Source: Paraburkholderia edwinii (GTDB lineage Bacteria > Pseudomonadota > Gammaproteobacteria > Burkholderiales > Burkholderiaceae). From it: a stretch of DNA of 64,000 nt. Both the position numbers and the translations under genes were made by a program. The stretch spans positions 1,798,001-1,862,000 of the forward strand of contig NZ_CP080095.1 in assembly GCF_019428685.1 (NCBI RefSeq), given 5' to 3'. How positions within the stretch are numbered: the stretch's first letter is position 1; each line of letters opens with the position of its first letter. The notes beneath the pieces were generated by a model that did not search any database, was not told where the DNA came from, and saw nothing but the letters and a program-made list of their open reading frames with translations. Of this stretch, positions 1 to 9,484 are shown piece by piece.

Positions 1-36
1 GATCGAACGGCGGTGGAATTCGCGGTAGCGGGTCAT
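1..36 (-). CDS. Acyl-CoA synthetase, PrpE-like (5' end only)
   Basis: Only the first 12 codons lie in the window; the gene runs off the left edge. The start codon is the ATG at 34-36 on the minus strand, with a Shine-Dalgarno-like GAAGGA about ten bases upstream. The N-terminus reads MTRYREFHRRSI. That resembles the opening of propionyl-CoA/acetyl-CoA synthetases of the PrpE type, in which a (Y/F)xxFxxRSI segment precedes the AMP-binding domain. Family members ligate short acyl groups to CoA with ATP in the cytoplasm. Twelve residues are thin evidence, so the product is a suggestion. The twin palindromes at 209-266 lie upstream and could control it. Confidence 0.45.
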   Translation of the reverse strand, partial: MTRYREFHRRSI

Positions 37-208
37 CGGCGGCGGTCCTTCGGGCAGGCGGGGCAGGACAACGGGTTTCCGGCGAACAACGATGCAACTG
101 ACGCAATCGGCATGCCGAAGCAGTATTGAGCACAGCATAGAGCAGGCGCGAACGCGCGGACAACGCGGGTTCACCATGACGCCGCGCGGTGGGAAAGGGG
201 ACAAGGAA

Positions 209-266
209 TGTCTGATATAACTGACATTCGCGCCGGAAATCCGCGAAATGTCAGTTATATCAGTCA
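209..266. promoter_or_regulatory. Twin 18-bp palindromes, probable operator pair
   Basis: Two copies of an imperfect palindrome, TGTCTGATATAACTGACA (209-226) and TGTCAGTTATATCAGTCA (249-266), lie in inverted orientation with centres 40 bp apart, about four helical turns. Each copy is itself nearly symmetric (TGTCWGWTATAWCWGACA). This is the arrangement expected for a cooperative repressor or activator. They lie upstream of the leftward PrpE-like gene and beyond the 3' end of the MFS gene, so the synthetase gene is the likely target. I do not recognise the cognate regulator. Confidence 0.55.
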
Positions 267-280
267 CCGGTGGCCGCATT

Positions 281-308
281 AAAAAAGGGCGCCGCGAATG
301 CGGCGCCC
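281..308 (-). terminator. Rho-independent terminator of the MFS gene
   Basis: GGGCGCCGC (287-295) and GCGGCGCCC (300-308) form a perfect 9-bp stem with a four-base loop. Six A residues at 281-286 become a U-tract in the leftward transcript. It begins about 26 bases past the stop codon of the MFS transporter gene. Confidence 0.85.
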
Positions 309-334
309 CTGGGCGACAACCATCAGCAATCGCG

Positions 335-1591
335 TTAACCCTTCGCGTGCTTCCCTTCGATATTCGGCAGGAACACCGTGAGAATGCCGATCAGCGGCAG
401 GAACGAGCAGACCTTGTACACGTAATCGATGCTCGTGGCGTCCGCAAGCTCGCCGAGCACTGCCGCGCCGACGCCGCCGAGGCCGAACGCGAAGCCGAAG
501 AAGAGCCCCGCGACCATGCCGACCTTGCCCGGAATCAGCTCCTGCGCGTAGACGAGAATCGCCGAGAACGCGGAGGCGAGCACGATGCCGATCACCACCG
601 TCAGCACGCCGGTCCAGAACAGGTTCGCGTACGGCAGCAGCAGCGTGAACGGCGCCACGCCGAGAATCGACACCCAGATCACATACTTGCGGCCGATCCG
701 GTCGCCGATCGGTCCGCCGATCACCGTCCCCGCCGCGACCGCCGCGAGGAACACGAACAGATGGATCTGCGCCGCCTGCACGGGCAGGTGGAACTTGTCG
801 ATCAGATAGAACGTGAAGTAGCTGTTGATGCTCGCGAGATAGAAGTACTTCGAGAACACCAGCAGCACGAGCACGCTCATCGCGAACGCGATCTTGCCGC
901 GCGACAGCGTGGCGTGCGCGACGCCCGCGCGCGCTTTCTTCGTCGACGGATGCTGCTTGTACCAACGGCTCACCTGCGCGAGCACGACGATGCCGATCAG
1001 CGCCGCGACCGAAAACCACGCGATGCTGCGCTGGCCATGCGGAATCACGATCAGTGCCGCGAGCAGCGGCCCGAGCGAGGTGCCCGCATTGCCGCCCACC
1101 TGAAACAGCGACTGCGCGAGGCCATGACGGCCGCCCGACGCCATGCGCGCGACCCGCGACGACTCCGGGTGAAACACCGACGACCCGCAGCCGACCAGCG
1201 CCGCCGCGACCAGCAGGATGCCGAAGCTCGGCGCCACCGACATCAGCAGCAGACCGGCCAGCGTGAAACCCATGCCGACCGGCAGCGAGTACGGCTTCGG
1301 ATGCTTGTCCGTATAGATGCCGATAAGCGGCTGCAGCAGCGAAGCGGTGATCTGATAGGTCAGCGTGATAAGGCCGATCTGTCCGAAAGACAACGCGAAG
1401 TTTGACTTCAGCATCGGATAGATCGCGAGGATCAACGACTGGATCATGTCGTTCATCAGATGCGAGAAGCTGATCGCGCCGAGGATCGAATAGACGGTTT
1501 GCGGCACCTTTGCGGTACTCGCCGCGGCGGGAGTGGATGCGCCGCCAGCCTGGGCGCCGGCGAGGGCGCGTTTGTCGAGGCTCGTTTCCAT
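335..1591 (-). CDS. MFS transporter, fosmidomycin-resistance (Fsr) type
   Basis: A 418-residue major facilitator with about 12 hydrophobic spans. The N-terminal half contains MNDMIQSLILAIYPMLKSNF, the loop region YTDKHPKPYSLPVGM and VGCGSSVFHPESSRVARMAS. This pattern is characteristic of the Fsr-like drug-efflux subgroup, where the HPE motif in the first half is typical. The C-terminal half repeats an MFS signature (GGPIGDRIGRKYVIW). The likely role is proton-driven export of a drug or metabolite across the inner membrane; the substrate cannot be read from sequence. The frame stays open upstream to 1729, but the extra 46 residues look non-conserved and neither start has a good ribosome site, so I chose the ATG at 1591 because it gives the usual family length. 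Confidence 0.85.
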   Translation of the reverse strand: METSLDKRALAGAQAGGASTPAAASTAKVPQTVYSILGAISFSHLMNDMIQSLILAIYPMLKSNFALSFGQIGLITLTYQITASLLQPLIGIYTDKHPKPYSLPVGMGFTLAGLLLMSVAPSFGILLVAAALVGCGSSVFHPESSRVARMASGGRHGLAQSLFQVGGNAGTSLGPLLAALIVIPHGQRSIAWFSVAALIGIVVLAQVSRWYKQHPSTKKARAGVAHATLSRGKIAFAMSVLVLLVFSKYFYLASINSYFTFYLIDKFHLPVQAAQIHLFVFLAAVAAGTVIGGPIGDRIGRKYVIWVSILGVAPFTLLLPYANLFWTGVLTVVIGIVLASAFSAILVYAQELIPGKVGMVAGLFFGFAFGLGGVGAAVLGELADATSIDYVYKVCSFLPLIGILTVFLPNIEGKHAKG

Positions 1592-1986
1592 GGGGGTTGA
1601 GGTTGGGGTGGGTCGAACGGCCTTCGTCAAGCGGTGATACCGCTGCAATATCGACGAAGGATCGTATGCGATGGATTGTAATGTGGCTTGAGTCAGTTGT
1701 CCTGCCAAGATTTGTCGCGAATCGGACAAGGGCCGGCTGCCATCTGGCCGAGGGAACGGACGCCCGCTAAGCCCGGCTAAGCGTTAGCAGGGGCTGACCG
1801 CGAGATTTTGGCCGTGTATAACACCGCTCGCGCGGCCCACGAGGCGGCGCACAGGTGCGACAGCGGGAACGGGCGCGGTGGAAGGCAAGAACCTAAAGAC
1901 CGCCGCCGCTGTTGCCGTCAACCTGTTATGAAGTTGAAAGGCCGCCGGAGCCGACCGTTCCGGCGGTTCGATACGGGGGAATAACG
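1592..1986. other. Divergent intergenic region (MFS / chemoreceptor)
   Basis: About 395 bases without a convincing gene. It holds the upstream region of the MFS gene and, towards the right, a sigma-28-like promoter for the chemoreceptor (1894-1921). Short frames here lack ribosome sites and recognisable protein features. Confidence 0.5.
1894..1921 (+). promoter_or_regulatory. Sigma-28 (FliA)-like promoter for the chemoreceptor
   Basis: TAAAG at 1894 and GCCGTCAA at 1914-1921 resemble the flagellar sigma consensus (TAAA, 15-base spacer, GCCGATAA). The spacer here is 16, one base longer than ideal. It sits about 65 bases before the chemoreceptor start codon, the expected place for a motility-class promoter. 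Confidence 0.45.
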
Positions 1987-3576
1987 ATGAAAACAGTTGC
2001 GCAGGGGAATCCGCGCGCCGGTTTATCGGTAAAGGCGACGCTGCGGCTCGCATTTGCCGTGCTGCTGGTCGGCACACTCGCCATCGGCCTATTTGCGCTG
2101 ACACAGATCAGCCGCCTGAACGGCTCGACGCAATCGATCTACGAGCAGGGCTATATCGCGAACCGCGCGGCCGAGGAAGCACGTGGCGAAATGCTGCGCG
2201 CAAGCCGCGCGCAGAAGATGCTGCTCACGGCAAGCACCGCGAAAGAGCGCGAAGAACTCGGCACCGATATCGACAAGGGGCTCGCCGCGCTGAACGCGGA
2301 GTTGAACACGCTCGGCCAGTATGCGAGCACGCCCGACGCAGTCGCCCAGCAGAAGAAATTTGCCACGGCGGTTGCCGCGTGGAGCACTCACCTGCGCGAC
2401 TTCGTCAAGCTCGTGCAGGCGCAACCGCTCGATCTGTCGCAGATGAACTGGCAGGTCGGCATGCAGGATGTGTCGCTGCTCGTCGAAACAGGCAAGCTCG
2501 AAAAACTCGTCGACGGACTCGTCGCGCAGCAGGGCACCGCCGCGAAGGCGACGATCGGCGCATCCACATTTATCTTCCGCTCGTCGTTCGTGATGATCGC
2601 GGCCGCCACGGTTGCGCTGATCGTGCTCGCGTTCGTCATCAGCGAGTGGGTCGTGCGGCGCCTTGCGCGGCAACTCGGCGGCGAGCCCGTCTACGCGAAG
2701 GAAATCGCGTCGCGCATTGCCGCCGGCGATCTGTCGAATGCGATTGCGCTCGGGAAGCGCGACACGTCGAGCATGCTGTCCGCGCTGTCCGATATGCAAA
2801 GCGGCCTGTCGACGACAGTCGCCGATATCGCCGCGAGTGCCGAGGCGATCGCATCCGCCTCGAGCGAGATATCGACGGGCAATCTCGATCTTTCGCAGCG
2901 CACCGAGCAGCAAGCGATGGCGCTCGAGCGCACCGCGAGCAGCATGGAGCAGCTCACGTCGACGGTGCGGCAGAACGCCGATAACGCGAAGCAGGCGCGC
3001 ACGCTCGCCGACAACGCATCGTCGATTGCGGAGCAGGGCGGCAACGTGGTCGGCCGCGTGGTCGCGACGATGAACGAGATCAACGACAGCGCCAAGAGTA
3101 TCGGCGACATCATCGGCGTGATCGAGGGCATCGCGTTTCAGACCAATATCCTCGCGCTGAATGCCGCGGTCGAAGCGGCGCGCGCCGGCGAGGAAGGCCG
3201 CGGCTTCTCGGTCGTCGCGGGCGAGGTGCGCAATCTCGCGCAGCGCAGCGCGTCCGCCGCGAAGGAGATCAAGGGCTTGATCGGCGCGTCGGTCGAGCGC
3301 GCGAGCAACGGCTCGCAACTCGCGCAGGACGCGGGGCAGACGATGGACGAAGTCGTCAAGGCCGTGAAGCGCGTCACCGACATCATGGGCGAGATTTCCG
3401 CCGCATCGGCCGAGCAGAGCTCGGGTATCGAAGAGATCAATCTCGCGGTCTCGCAGATGGATGCGGGCACGCAGCAGAACGCGGCGCTCGTCGAACAGGC
3501 GACCGCCGCCGCGCAGTCGCTCGACGATCAGGCGCGCGCGTTGAAGCAGATGGTGGGCAGGTTCCGGCTGCAGTAG
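1987..3576 (+). CDS. Methyl-accepting chemotaxis protein
   Basis: A 529-residue inner-membrane chemoreceptor. It has a short cytoplasmic N-terminus, TM1 near residues 20-42, a periplasmic four-helix-bundle type sensor rich in Ala/Glu, TM2 near 195-217 ([21 protein letters not shown]), a HAMP domain, and a long cytoplasmic signalling coiled coil. The hairpin tip carries the highly conserved [20 protein letters not shown] and [19 protein letters not shown], which contact CheA and CheW. I place the start at ATG 1987, behind GGGGA, rather than at the upstream in-frame ATG at 1912, because the latter adds an unrelated proline-rich tail. The ligand is unknown. Confidence 0.93.
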   Translation: MKTVAQGNPRAGLSVKATLRLAFAVLLVGTLAIGLFALTQISRLNGSTQSIYEQGYIANRAAEEARGEMLRASRAQKMLLTASTAKEREELGTDIDKGLAALNAELNTLGQYASTPDAVAQQKKFATAVAAWSTHLRDFVKLVQAQPLDLSQMNWQVGMQDVSLLVETGKLEKLVDGLVAQQGTAAKATIGASTFIFRSSFVMIAAATVALIVLAFVISEWVVRRLARQLGGEPVYAKEIASRIAAGDLSNAIALGKRDTSSMLSALSDMQSGLSTTVADIAASAEAIASASSEISTGNLDLSQRTEQQAMALERTASSMEQLTSTVRQNADNAKQARTLADNASSIAEQGGNVVGRVVATMNEINDSAKSIGDIIGVIEGIAFQTNILALNAAVEAARAGEEGRGFSVVAGEVRNLAQRSASAAKEIKGLIGASVERASNGSQLAQDAGQTMDEVVKAVKRVTDIMGEISAASAEQSSGIEEINLAVSQMDAGTQQNAALVEQATAAAQSLDDQARALKQMVGRFRLQ

Positions 3577-3633
3577 TCGCGCAATCGCGCGGCTGCGCAG
3601 CCGTGCAGTTGCGCCGCCACGCCGCCACGCGCG

Positions 3634-4554
3634 TCAGGGTCTTTTCAGCGCTTCGATGCGCTGCGCCCAGGCGGGCGTTGCAGCCGCGTAGAACGCGTCG
3701 AGCGAAGTGATTAGCGCGTCGGGCCTCCCGAGATCCAGCCCCAGATGGCGCGCGGCCGTACGCAACGCATCGAGCGGCCGGCTCGCATCGAGCGCTTGCG
3801 CACCGGTCTGCTTGCTGAGCTTCTCGCCTTCCTCGTTGACGACGACGGGCACATGCAGATACGACGGTGTCGGCACGGCGAGACACCGCTGCAGATAAAT
3901 CTGCCGCGCAGTCGAATCGAGCAGATCCGCGCCGCGCACGATGTGCGTGATACCGGCATCGGCATCGTCGACGACGACTGCCAGTTGATACGCCCACTGG
4001 CCGTCCGCGCGATACAGCACGAAGTCGCCGACTTCGGTCGCGAGGTTCTGGCTTTGCGGGCCTTGCCAGCGGTCGTCGAAGCGGATGATGGCGGGATCAA
4101 CCGAAGCGCCGGCCGTTGCGCTGTCCGGCACACGCAACCGCCATGCGCGCGGCGCCTTGCCGTGCAGGCCGTCGCGACAGGTGCCCGGATACGCGAGCGT
4201 CGCGTGCCGCGCATGCGCGCGCACGAGCGAATCGGCAATTTCCTTTCGTGTGCAGCCGCACGGGTAGACGAGGCCGGAGGTGGCCTGCAGCTGCGCGAAC
4301 GCGCGCTCGTAGTGCGCTGTCCGGCGGCTTTGCCAGACCGGCGGTTCATCGGCACACATGCCGAAACGTTCGAGCGTCTGCAGGATGTCTTCAGCTGCGC
4401 CCGGGACGGTGCGCGGCCCGTCGATATCGTCGATGCGCACGAGCCAGCGGCCGTTATGTGCGCGCGCATCGAGCCAACTGGCAAGCGCGCTGACGAGCGA
4501 GCCGAAATGCAGCGGCCCGGTAGGAGAGGGGGCGAAGCGTCCGCGGTAGGTCAT
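3634..4554 (-). CDS. gluQ: Glutamyl-Q tRNA(Asp) synthetase
   Basis: 306 residues. This is a truncated class I aminoacyl-tRNA synthetase paralogue that attaches glutamate to queuosine-34 of tRNA-Asp rather than to the tRNA end. The HIGH-like motif appears as [12 protein letters not shown] near residues 9-20, the KMSKS-like motif as EKLSKQTGA near residue 245, and a zinc site as CGC plus YPGTC (Cys, Cys, Tyr, Cys). The anticodon-binding domain of GltX is missing, as expected for GluQRS. It faces the chemoreceptor gene convergently. Confidence 0.95.
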   Translation of the reverse strand: MTYRGRFAPSPTGPLHFGSLVSALASWLDARAHNGRWLVRIDDIDGPRTVPGAAEDILQTLERFGMCADEPPVWQSRRTAHYERAFAQLQATSGLVYPCGCTRKEIADSLVRAHARHATLAYPGTCRDGLHGKAPRAWRLRVPDSATAGASVDPAIIRFDDRWQGPQSQNLATEVGDFVLYRADGQWAYQLAVVVDDADAGITHIVRGADLLDSTARQIYLQRCLAVPTPSYLHVPVVVNEEGEKLSKQTGAQALDASRPLDALRTAARHLGLDLGRPDALITSLDAFYAAATPAWAQRIEALKRP

Positions 4555-4698
4555 CGCGATGTCGTCAGGCGGATATCACGCCACGCATCGTGCCGTGCCG
4601 CGGGATGGCGCGCCGTATCGCGCCGTGTCGCGGTGAGCTTCATCAAGTCGCGCGGCATCGCGGTGCGCCGCATCATGCCGCGCCGCATCGCGTCGCCA

Positions 4699-5562
4699 TC
4701 ATGCCGCGCGTGCGCCGTCACGCTGCGGATGACACGCAGCGCAGGTTTCGCCCGCCACGTAGAACGGCGACTGCTGCCCTTCGGGCGTGACCACCGCGCG
4801 GCAGCCGAAGCATTGCACGGTTGTCGTCGGTGTGAGATTCGGGTCGAGCGCGGTGCGGTAATCGAACACAAAGCACTCGCCGTGGTAATGCGCGCCGCCC
4901 ACTTCCTCGAAGTACTTCAGGATGCCGCCTTCCAGCTGATACACGTGGTCGATGCCGACGTCCTTCATATGGATGGCGGCCTTTTCGCAGCGAATCCCGC
5001 CCGTGCAGAACGATACGATCGTCTTGCCTTCGAGGTCCGCGCGATTCTGTTCGATCACGTCCGGAAACTCGCTGAACTTCGTGATGCGATAGTCGAGCGC
5101 TTTGTCGAACGTGCCGACATCGACTTCGAATGCATTGCGCGTATCGAGCATGACGACCGGGCGCCCCGCATCGTCGTGGCCGCGATCGAGCCAGCCTTTC
5201 AGCGTGCGCGCATCGACCGACGGCGCGCGGCCGAGCTCGGGCTGGATCGCCGGCTTTTTCATCGTGATGATTTCGCGCTTGAGCTTGACGAGCATGCGGC
5301 GAAACGGCTGCGTGTCCGACACGCTTTCCTTGAACTGCAGGCTCGCGAACTTGCCTTCGAAGAGCGGATCGTGGCGGATGTAGTCGATAAACGCGCGCAC
5401 GTTGTCGTGCGGGCCCGCGACAAACAGATTGATGCCCTCCGGCGCGAGCAGGATCGTGCCGCGCAAGCCGAGCGCGTTGCAGCGTTCGGTGACGAGCGGA
5501 CGCCACGCCGCGATCGCATCGAGCGTCACGAACTGGTAGGCGGAAAGATTGAGAATACTCAT
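4699..5562 (-). CDS. trhO: tRNA uridine(34) hydroxylase (rhodanese family)
   Basis: 287 residues, YceA/TrhO family. The protein catalyses oxygen-dependent hydroxylation of U34, giving 5-hydroxyuridine in tRNA. An N-terminal ferredoxin-like domain ([11 protein letters not shown]) is followed by a rhodanese domain. Its catalytic loop reads [12 protein letters not shown], with the active-site Cys at the expected position. The C-terminus has a Cys-rich tail (CFGCRAVVT... CAACHPQ), found in many members. The gene is 144 bases upstream of gluQ on the same strand, and both act on tRNA position 34. Confidence 0.92.
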   Translation of the reverse strand: MSILNLSAYQFVTLDAIAAWRPLVTERCNALGLRGTILLAPEGINLFVAGPHDNVRAFIDYIRHDPLFEGKFASLQFKESVSDTQPFRRMLVKLKREIITMKKPAIQPELGRAPSVDARTLKGWLDRGHDDAGRPVVMLDTRNAFEVDVGTFDKALDYRITKFSEFPDVIEQNRADLEGKTIVSFCTGGIRCEKAAIHMKDVGIDHVYQLEGGILKYFEEVGGAHYHGECFVFDYRTALDPNLTPTTTVQCFGCRAVVTPEGQQSPFYVAGETCAACHPQRDGARAA

Positions 5563-5802
5563 GGTGATTCAGGGGCCGTCCGTTCAGGGGACGGCTAACC
5601 GGCAACAGGCAAACCCGTATTATCCCTCATCCCGCACGCGTGCCGGCGGCCGCGCGGTGCTTCGAGTCATCGCGCCGCTCGACCGGCCGCGCAACTGGCC
5701 ACTCATTTGCACACTCAGCTGCCCACTCACCGCCCACTTAACCAGCCATTTGGCCTATAACGAACGGCCTATTGCGCAGGGGCGCGAGTTACAATACCGC
5801 CC

Positions 5803-8800
5803 ATGTCAGATCCCCGCTTCGTCCATCTTCGCGTCCACTCCGAGTTCTCGATCGCCGACGGCATCGTGCGTCTCGACGACGTGGTCGCCGCCGCGGCAAA
5901 AGACGGCCAGGGCGCGCTTGCGCTCACCGACCTCGGCAACGCTTTCGGTCTCGTCCGTTTCTACAAGGAAGCGCGCGGCAAAGGGGTCAAACCCATTGCC
6001 GGCTGTGATGTCTGGATCACCAATCCGGCGGATCGCGACAAGCCGTCGCGGCTGCTGCTGCTCGTAAAAGATCGCGGCGGTTACCTGAATCTCTGCGAAT
6101 TGCTGACCAAGGCGTGGCTCACGAACCAGTATCGCGGCCGCGCCGAAGTCGAAGCCGAATGGCTCGAGGGCGGGCTTGCCGAGGGCTTGCTCGCGCTGTC
6201 CGGCGCGCAGCAGGGCGACATCGGCATTGCATTCGCGGCCGGCAACGACGAGGCGGCCCGACGCAACGCCGAGCGCTGGGCGCGCATTTTCCCGAACGGT
6301 TTCTATATCGAGCTGCAACGCTGCGGGCAGCCGGGCGGCGAAGCGTATGTGCAGCAGGCGGTCGCGCTCGCGGCCGCGCTGAAGCTGCCCGTCGTCGCCA
6401 CGCATCCGCTGCAGTTCATGACGCCCGACGATTTCACCGCGCACGAAGCGCGCGTGTGTATTTCCGAAGGCGACATTCTCGCGAATCCGCGGCGCCCGAA
6501 GCGCTTCACGACCGACCAGCACTTTCACACGCAGGATGAAATGGCCGCGCTGTTCGCGGACATTCCGTCCGCGCTCGCGAACACGGTGCAGATCGCGAAG
6601 CGCTGCAACCTGACGCTCGAACTCGGCAAGCCGAAGCTGCCGCTGTTCCCGACGCCCGACGGCATGTCGCTCGACGACTACCTCGTGCAGCTGTCGAAGG
6701 AAGGGCTCGAAAAGCGCCTCGAGCAGTTGTTCCCCGACGAGGCCGCGCGCGACGCGCAGCGCGAAACGTACTATGCGCGGCTCGATTTCGAGTGCGGCAC
6801 GATCATCAAGATGGGCTTTCCCGGCTACTTCCTGATCGTCGCAGACTTCATCAACTGGGCGAAAAACAACGGCGTACCGGTGGGCCCGGGCCGGGGCTCG
6901 GGCGCGGGCTCGCTGGTCGCGTACGCGCTTGGCATTACCGACCTCGATCCGCTGCGCTACAACCTGCTGTTCGAACGTTTTCTGAATCCGGAGCGGGTGT
7001 CGATGCCCGACTTCGATATCGACTTCTGCCAGCACGGCCGCGATCGCGTGATCCAGTACGTGAAGGAGAAGTACGGCGCGGACGCCGTGTCGCAGATCGC
7101 CACCTTCGGCACGATGGCCGCGAAGGCGGCCGTGCGCGATATCGGCCGCGTGCTCGATCTCGGCTATATGTTCACCGACGGCGTCGCGAAGCTGATTCCG
7201 TTCAAGCCCGGCAAGCATGTGACGATTGCCGACGCGATGAAGGAAGAGCCGCTGTTGCAGGAGCGCTTCGATAACGAAGACGAAGTGCATCAGCTGCTCG
7301 AACTCGCGCAACGCGTCGAAGGTTTGACGCGCAACGTCGGCATGCACGCGGGCGGCGTGCTGATCGCGCCCGGCAAGCTCACCGATTTTTGCCCGCTCTA
7401 CACGCAAGGCGACGAAAGCGGCGTGGTGAGCCAGTACGACAAGGACGACGTCGAAGCGGTCGGCCTCGTCAAGTTCGACTTTCTGGGACTCACCACGCTG
7501 ACCATTCTCGACTGGGCCGAGCGCTATATCCGCCGGCTCGATCCGTCGAAGGAAAACTGGTCGCTCGCGCAGGTGCCGCTCGACGATCCGGCCTCGTTCT
7601 CGATCCTGAAGAAAGCGAACACGGTGGCTGTGTTCCAGCTGGAAAGCCGCGGCATGCAAGGCATGCTGAAAGACGCGCAGCCGGACCGCTTCGAAGACAT
7701 CATCGCGCTCGTCGCGCTGTATCGCCCGGGTCCGATGGACCTGATTCCGAGCTTCTGCGCGCGTAAGCACGGCCGCGAAACGGTTGAGTATCCGGACCCG
7801 CGCGTCGAGCCTGTTCTGAAAGAGACCTACGGCATCATGGTCTACCAGGAGCAGGTGATGCAGATGGCGCAGATTATCGGCGGCTACTCGCTGGGCGGCG
7901 CCGACCTGCTGCGCCGCGCGATGGGCAAGAAAAAGCCCGAAGAAATGGCGCAGCATCGCGAGATCTTCGCCGAGGGCGCCGCGAAAAACGGCCTCACGCG
8001 CGCGAAGGCCGACGAAACCTTCGACCTGATGGAGAAGTTCGCGGGCTACGGCTTCAACAAGTCGCACGCGGCCGCGTACGCGTTGCTCGCCTATCACACG
8101 GCGTGGCTCAAGGCGCACCATCCGGCCGAATTCATGGCGGCCAACATGTCGCTCGCGATGGACGACACGGACAAGGTGAAAATCCTGTTCGAAGACTGCA
8201 TCGCGAACAAGATGGCCGTGCTGCCGCCGGACATCAATATGTCGGCTTATCGCTTCGAGCCGGTCGCCGAAGCCGATGGCAAGCGCTCGCGCACGATCCG
8301 CTACGGGCTCGGTGCGATCAAGGGCAGCGGCCAGAACGCGATCGAAGAAATTCTGCGGGCACGCGAGGAAAGCCCATTTACCGACCTGTTCGATTTCTGC
8401 GCGCGGATCGACCGCCGCATCGTCAATCGCCGCACGATTGAAGCATTGATTCGCGCCGGTGCATTCGACACGCTGCATGCGAACCGCGCGCAATTGCTCG
8501 CGTCGGTGTCGCTCGCGATGGAAGCGGCCGAACAGGCGAGCGCGAACGCGATGCAGGCCGGTCTCTTCGATATGGGCGACGATTCGCCGTCGCAAGGCCA
8601 CGAACTCGTCGACGAACCGGCATGGTCCGACAAGCGGCGTCTGCAGGAAGAAAAGAGCGCGCTCGGCTTTTATCTGTCCGGGCATCTGTTCGATGCGTAC
8701 AAGGATGAGGTGCGCCGCTTCGTGCGCCAGAAGATCGGCGAGCTCAAGGAAGGGCGCGACAAGCTCGTGGCCGGCGTGATCTCGTCGCTGCGCACGCAGA

Positions 8801-9414
8801 TGACGCAGCGCGGCAAGATGCTGATCGCGCTGCTCGACGACGGCACGGGCCAGTGCGAAGTGACGATCTTCAACGAGCAGTTCGAAGCGAACAAGCAGTT
8901 CTTCAAGGAAGACGAGCTGCTCGTCGTGCAGGGGCAGGCGCGCAACGACGCGTTTACGGGCGGCATTCGCTTTACTGTCGATACGCCGATGGATCTCGGC
9001 CGCGCGCGCAGCCGCTATGCGCAAGCCGTGAAGGTGCAGATGAACGGCAACGCGGATGCACATGCGTTGCGGCGCGTGCTCGAAGCGTACAGCGCGGCCG
9101 CCGATGCGGCGTCGGGCGCCGCTGACGAGCCCGTTTCTGTTTCTGCTTCTGCCGCGCGCGGGCGCGGCGGTAACGGCGGTGGCCGTGCACAGGGCAACGG
9201 CGGCGGCAACGGCTATGGCGGCTACGACAATGGCCGCGGGCAACGTGCATCAGCGCCGGCGCCGAACGGCCTCGCGGTGCAGATCGTCTATCGCAGCGAA
9301 CACGCGGAAGGCGAGGTGCGCCTCGGCGACGCGTGGCGCGTGAAGCCAACCGACGAATTGCTGGCCGCGCTGCGCGGCGAATTCTCGGACAGCTCGATCG
9401 AAATCGTCTACTGA
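5803..9414 (+). CDS. dnaE: DNA polymerase III alpha subunit
   Basis: 1203 residues, the replicative polymerase catalytic subunit. Order: PHP domain (HLRVHSEFSIADG at the start), C-family palm with VGPGRGSGAGSL and the catalytic MPDFDIDF (Asp405 and Asp407), the third catalytic Asp in LVKFDFLGL, fingers with LYRPGPMDLIP and GYGFNKSHAAAYALLAY, HhH, an OB-fold near residue 985, and a C-terminal tau-binding region. A Gly/Asn/Arg-rich stretch at about 1119-1148 separates the OB-fold from the tail. The ATG at 5803 starts at the PHP domain with no SD; a TACAAT box lies only 8 bases upstream, so the leader may be extremely short. Confidence 0.97.
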   Translation: MSDPRFVHLRVHSEFSIADGIVRLDDVVAAAAKDGQGALALTDLGNAFGLVRFYKEARGKGVKPIAGCDVWITNPADRDKPSRLLLLVKDRGGYLNLCELLTKAWLTNQYRGRAEVEAEWLEGGLAEGLLALSGAQQGDIGIAFAAGNDEAARRNAERWARIFPNGFYIELQRCGQPGGEAYVQQAVALAAALKLPVVATHPLQFMTPDDFTAHEARVCISEGDILANPRRPKRFTTDQHFHTQDEMAALFADIPSALANTVQIAKRCNLTLELGKPKLPLFPTPDGMSLDDYLVQLSKEGLEKRLEQLFPDEAARDAQRETYYARLDFECGTIIKMGFPGYFLIVADFINWAKNNGVPVGPGRGSGAGSLVAYALGITDLDPLRYNLLFERFLNPERVSMPDFDIDFCQHGRDRVIQYVKEKYGADAVSQIATFGTMAAKAAVRDIGRVLDLGYMFTDGVAKLIPFKPGKHVTIADAMKEEPLLQERFDNEDEVHQLLELAQRVEGLTRNVGMHAGGVLIAPGKLTDFCPLYTQGDESGVVSQYDKDDVEAVGLVKFDFLGLTTLTILDWAERYIRRLDPSKENWSLAQVPLDDPASFSILKKANTVAVFQLESRGMQGMLKDAQPDRFEDIIALVALYRPGPMDLIPSFCARKHGRETVEYPDPRVEPVLKETYGIMVYQEQVMQMAQIIGGYSLGGADLLRRAMGKKKPEEMAQHREIFAEGAAKNGLTRAKADETFDLMEKFAGYGFNKSHAAAYALLAYHTAWLKAHHPAEFMAANMSLAMDDTDKVKILFEDCIANKMAVLPPDINMSAYRFEPVAEADGKRSRTIRYGLGAIKGSGQNAIEEILRAREESPFTDLFDFCARIDRRIVNRRTIEALIRAGAFDTLHANRAQLLASVSLAMEAAEQASANAMQAGLFDMGDDSPSQGHELVDEPAWSDKRRLQEEKSALGFYLSGHLFDAYKDEVRRFVRQKIGELKEGRDKLVAGVISSLRTQMTQRGKMLIALLDDGTGQCEVTIFNEQFEANKQFFKEDELLVVQGQARNDAFTGGIRFTVDTPMDLGRARSRYAQAVKVQMNGNADAHALRRVLEAYSAAADAASGAADEPVSVSASAARGRGGNGGGRAQGNGGGNGYGGYDNGRGQRASAPAPNGLAVQIVYRSEHAEGEVRLGDAWRVKPTDELLAALRGEFSDSSIEIVY

Positions 9415-9415
9415 A

Positions 9416-9437
9416 GTCGCGGCGAGGTCGCCGCGAC
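9416..9437. terminator. Hairpin between convergent genes (possible terminator)
   Basis: GTCGCGGCGA (9416-9425) and TCGCCGCGAC (9428-9437) form a perfect 10-bp inverted repeat immediately after the dnaE stop codon and before the end of the convergent glycosyltransferase gene. There is no U-tract on either strand, so intrinsic termination is only a possibility. Confidence 0.4.
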
Positions 9438-9484
9438 GTTGCCGCGAGCAAGCGCGAATGGCGCGAGCGCTGCGGCGCGTTTCG

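Noticed and set aside
248..1405. Plus-strand frame opposite the MFS gene
   Set aside because: The minus strand encodes a clear 12-span transporter with a terminator. The plus-strand product is Arg/Glu-rich without domain features.
3588..3604. Palindrome CGGCTGCGCAGCCG after the chemoreceptor gene
   Set aside because: Perfect inverted repeat but without U-tract and in very GC-rich sequence; not enough to call a terminator.
5806..9243. Very long open frame (over 1100 codons) antisense to dnaE
   Set aside because: It is the complement of a conserved polymerase gene; high GC in third positions keeps stops rare. Product is Arg/His/Glu-rich and unrelated to any family.
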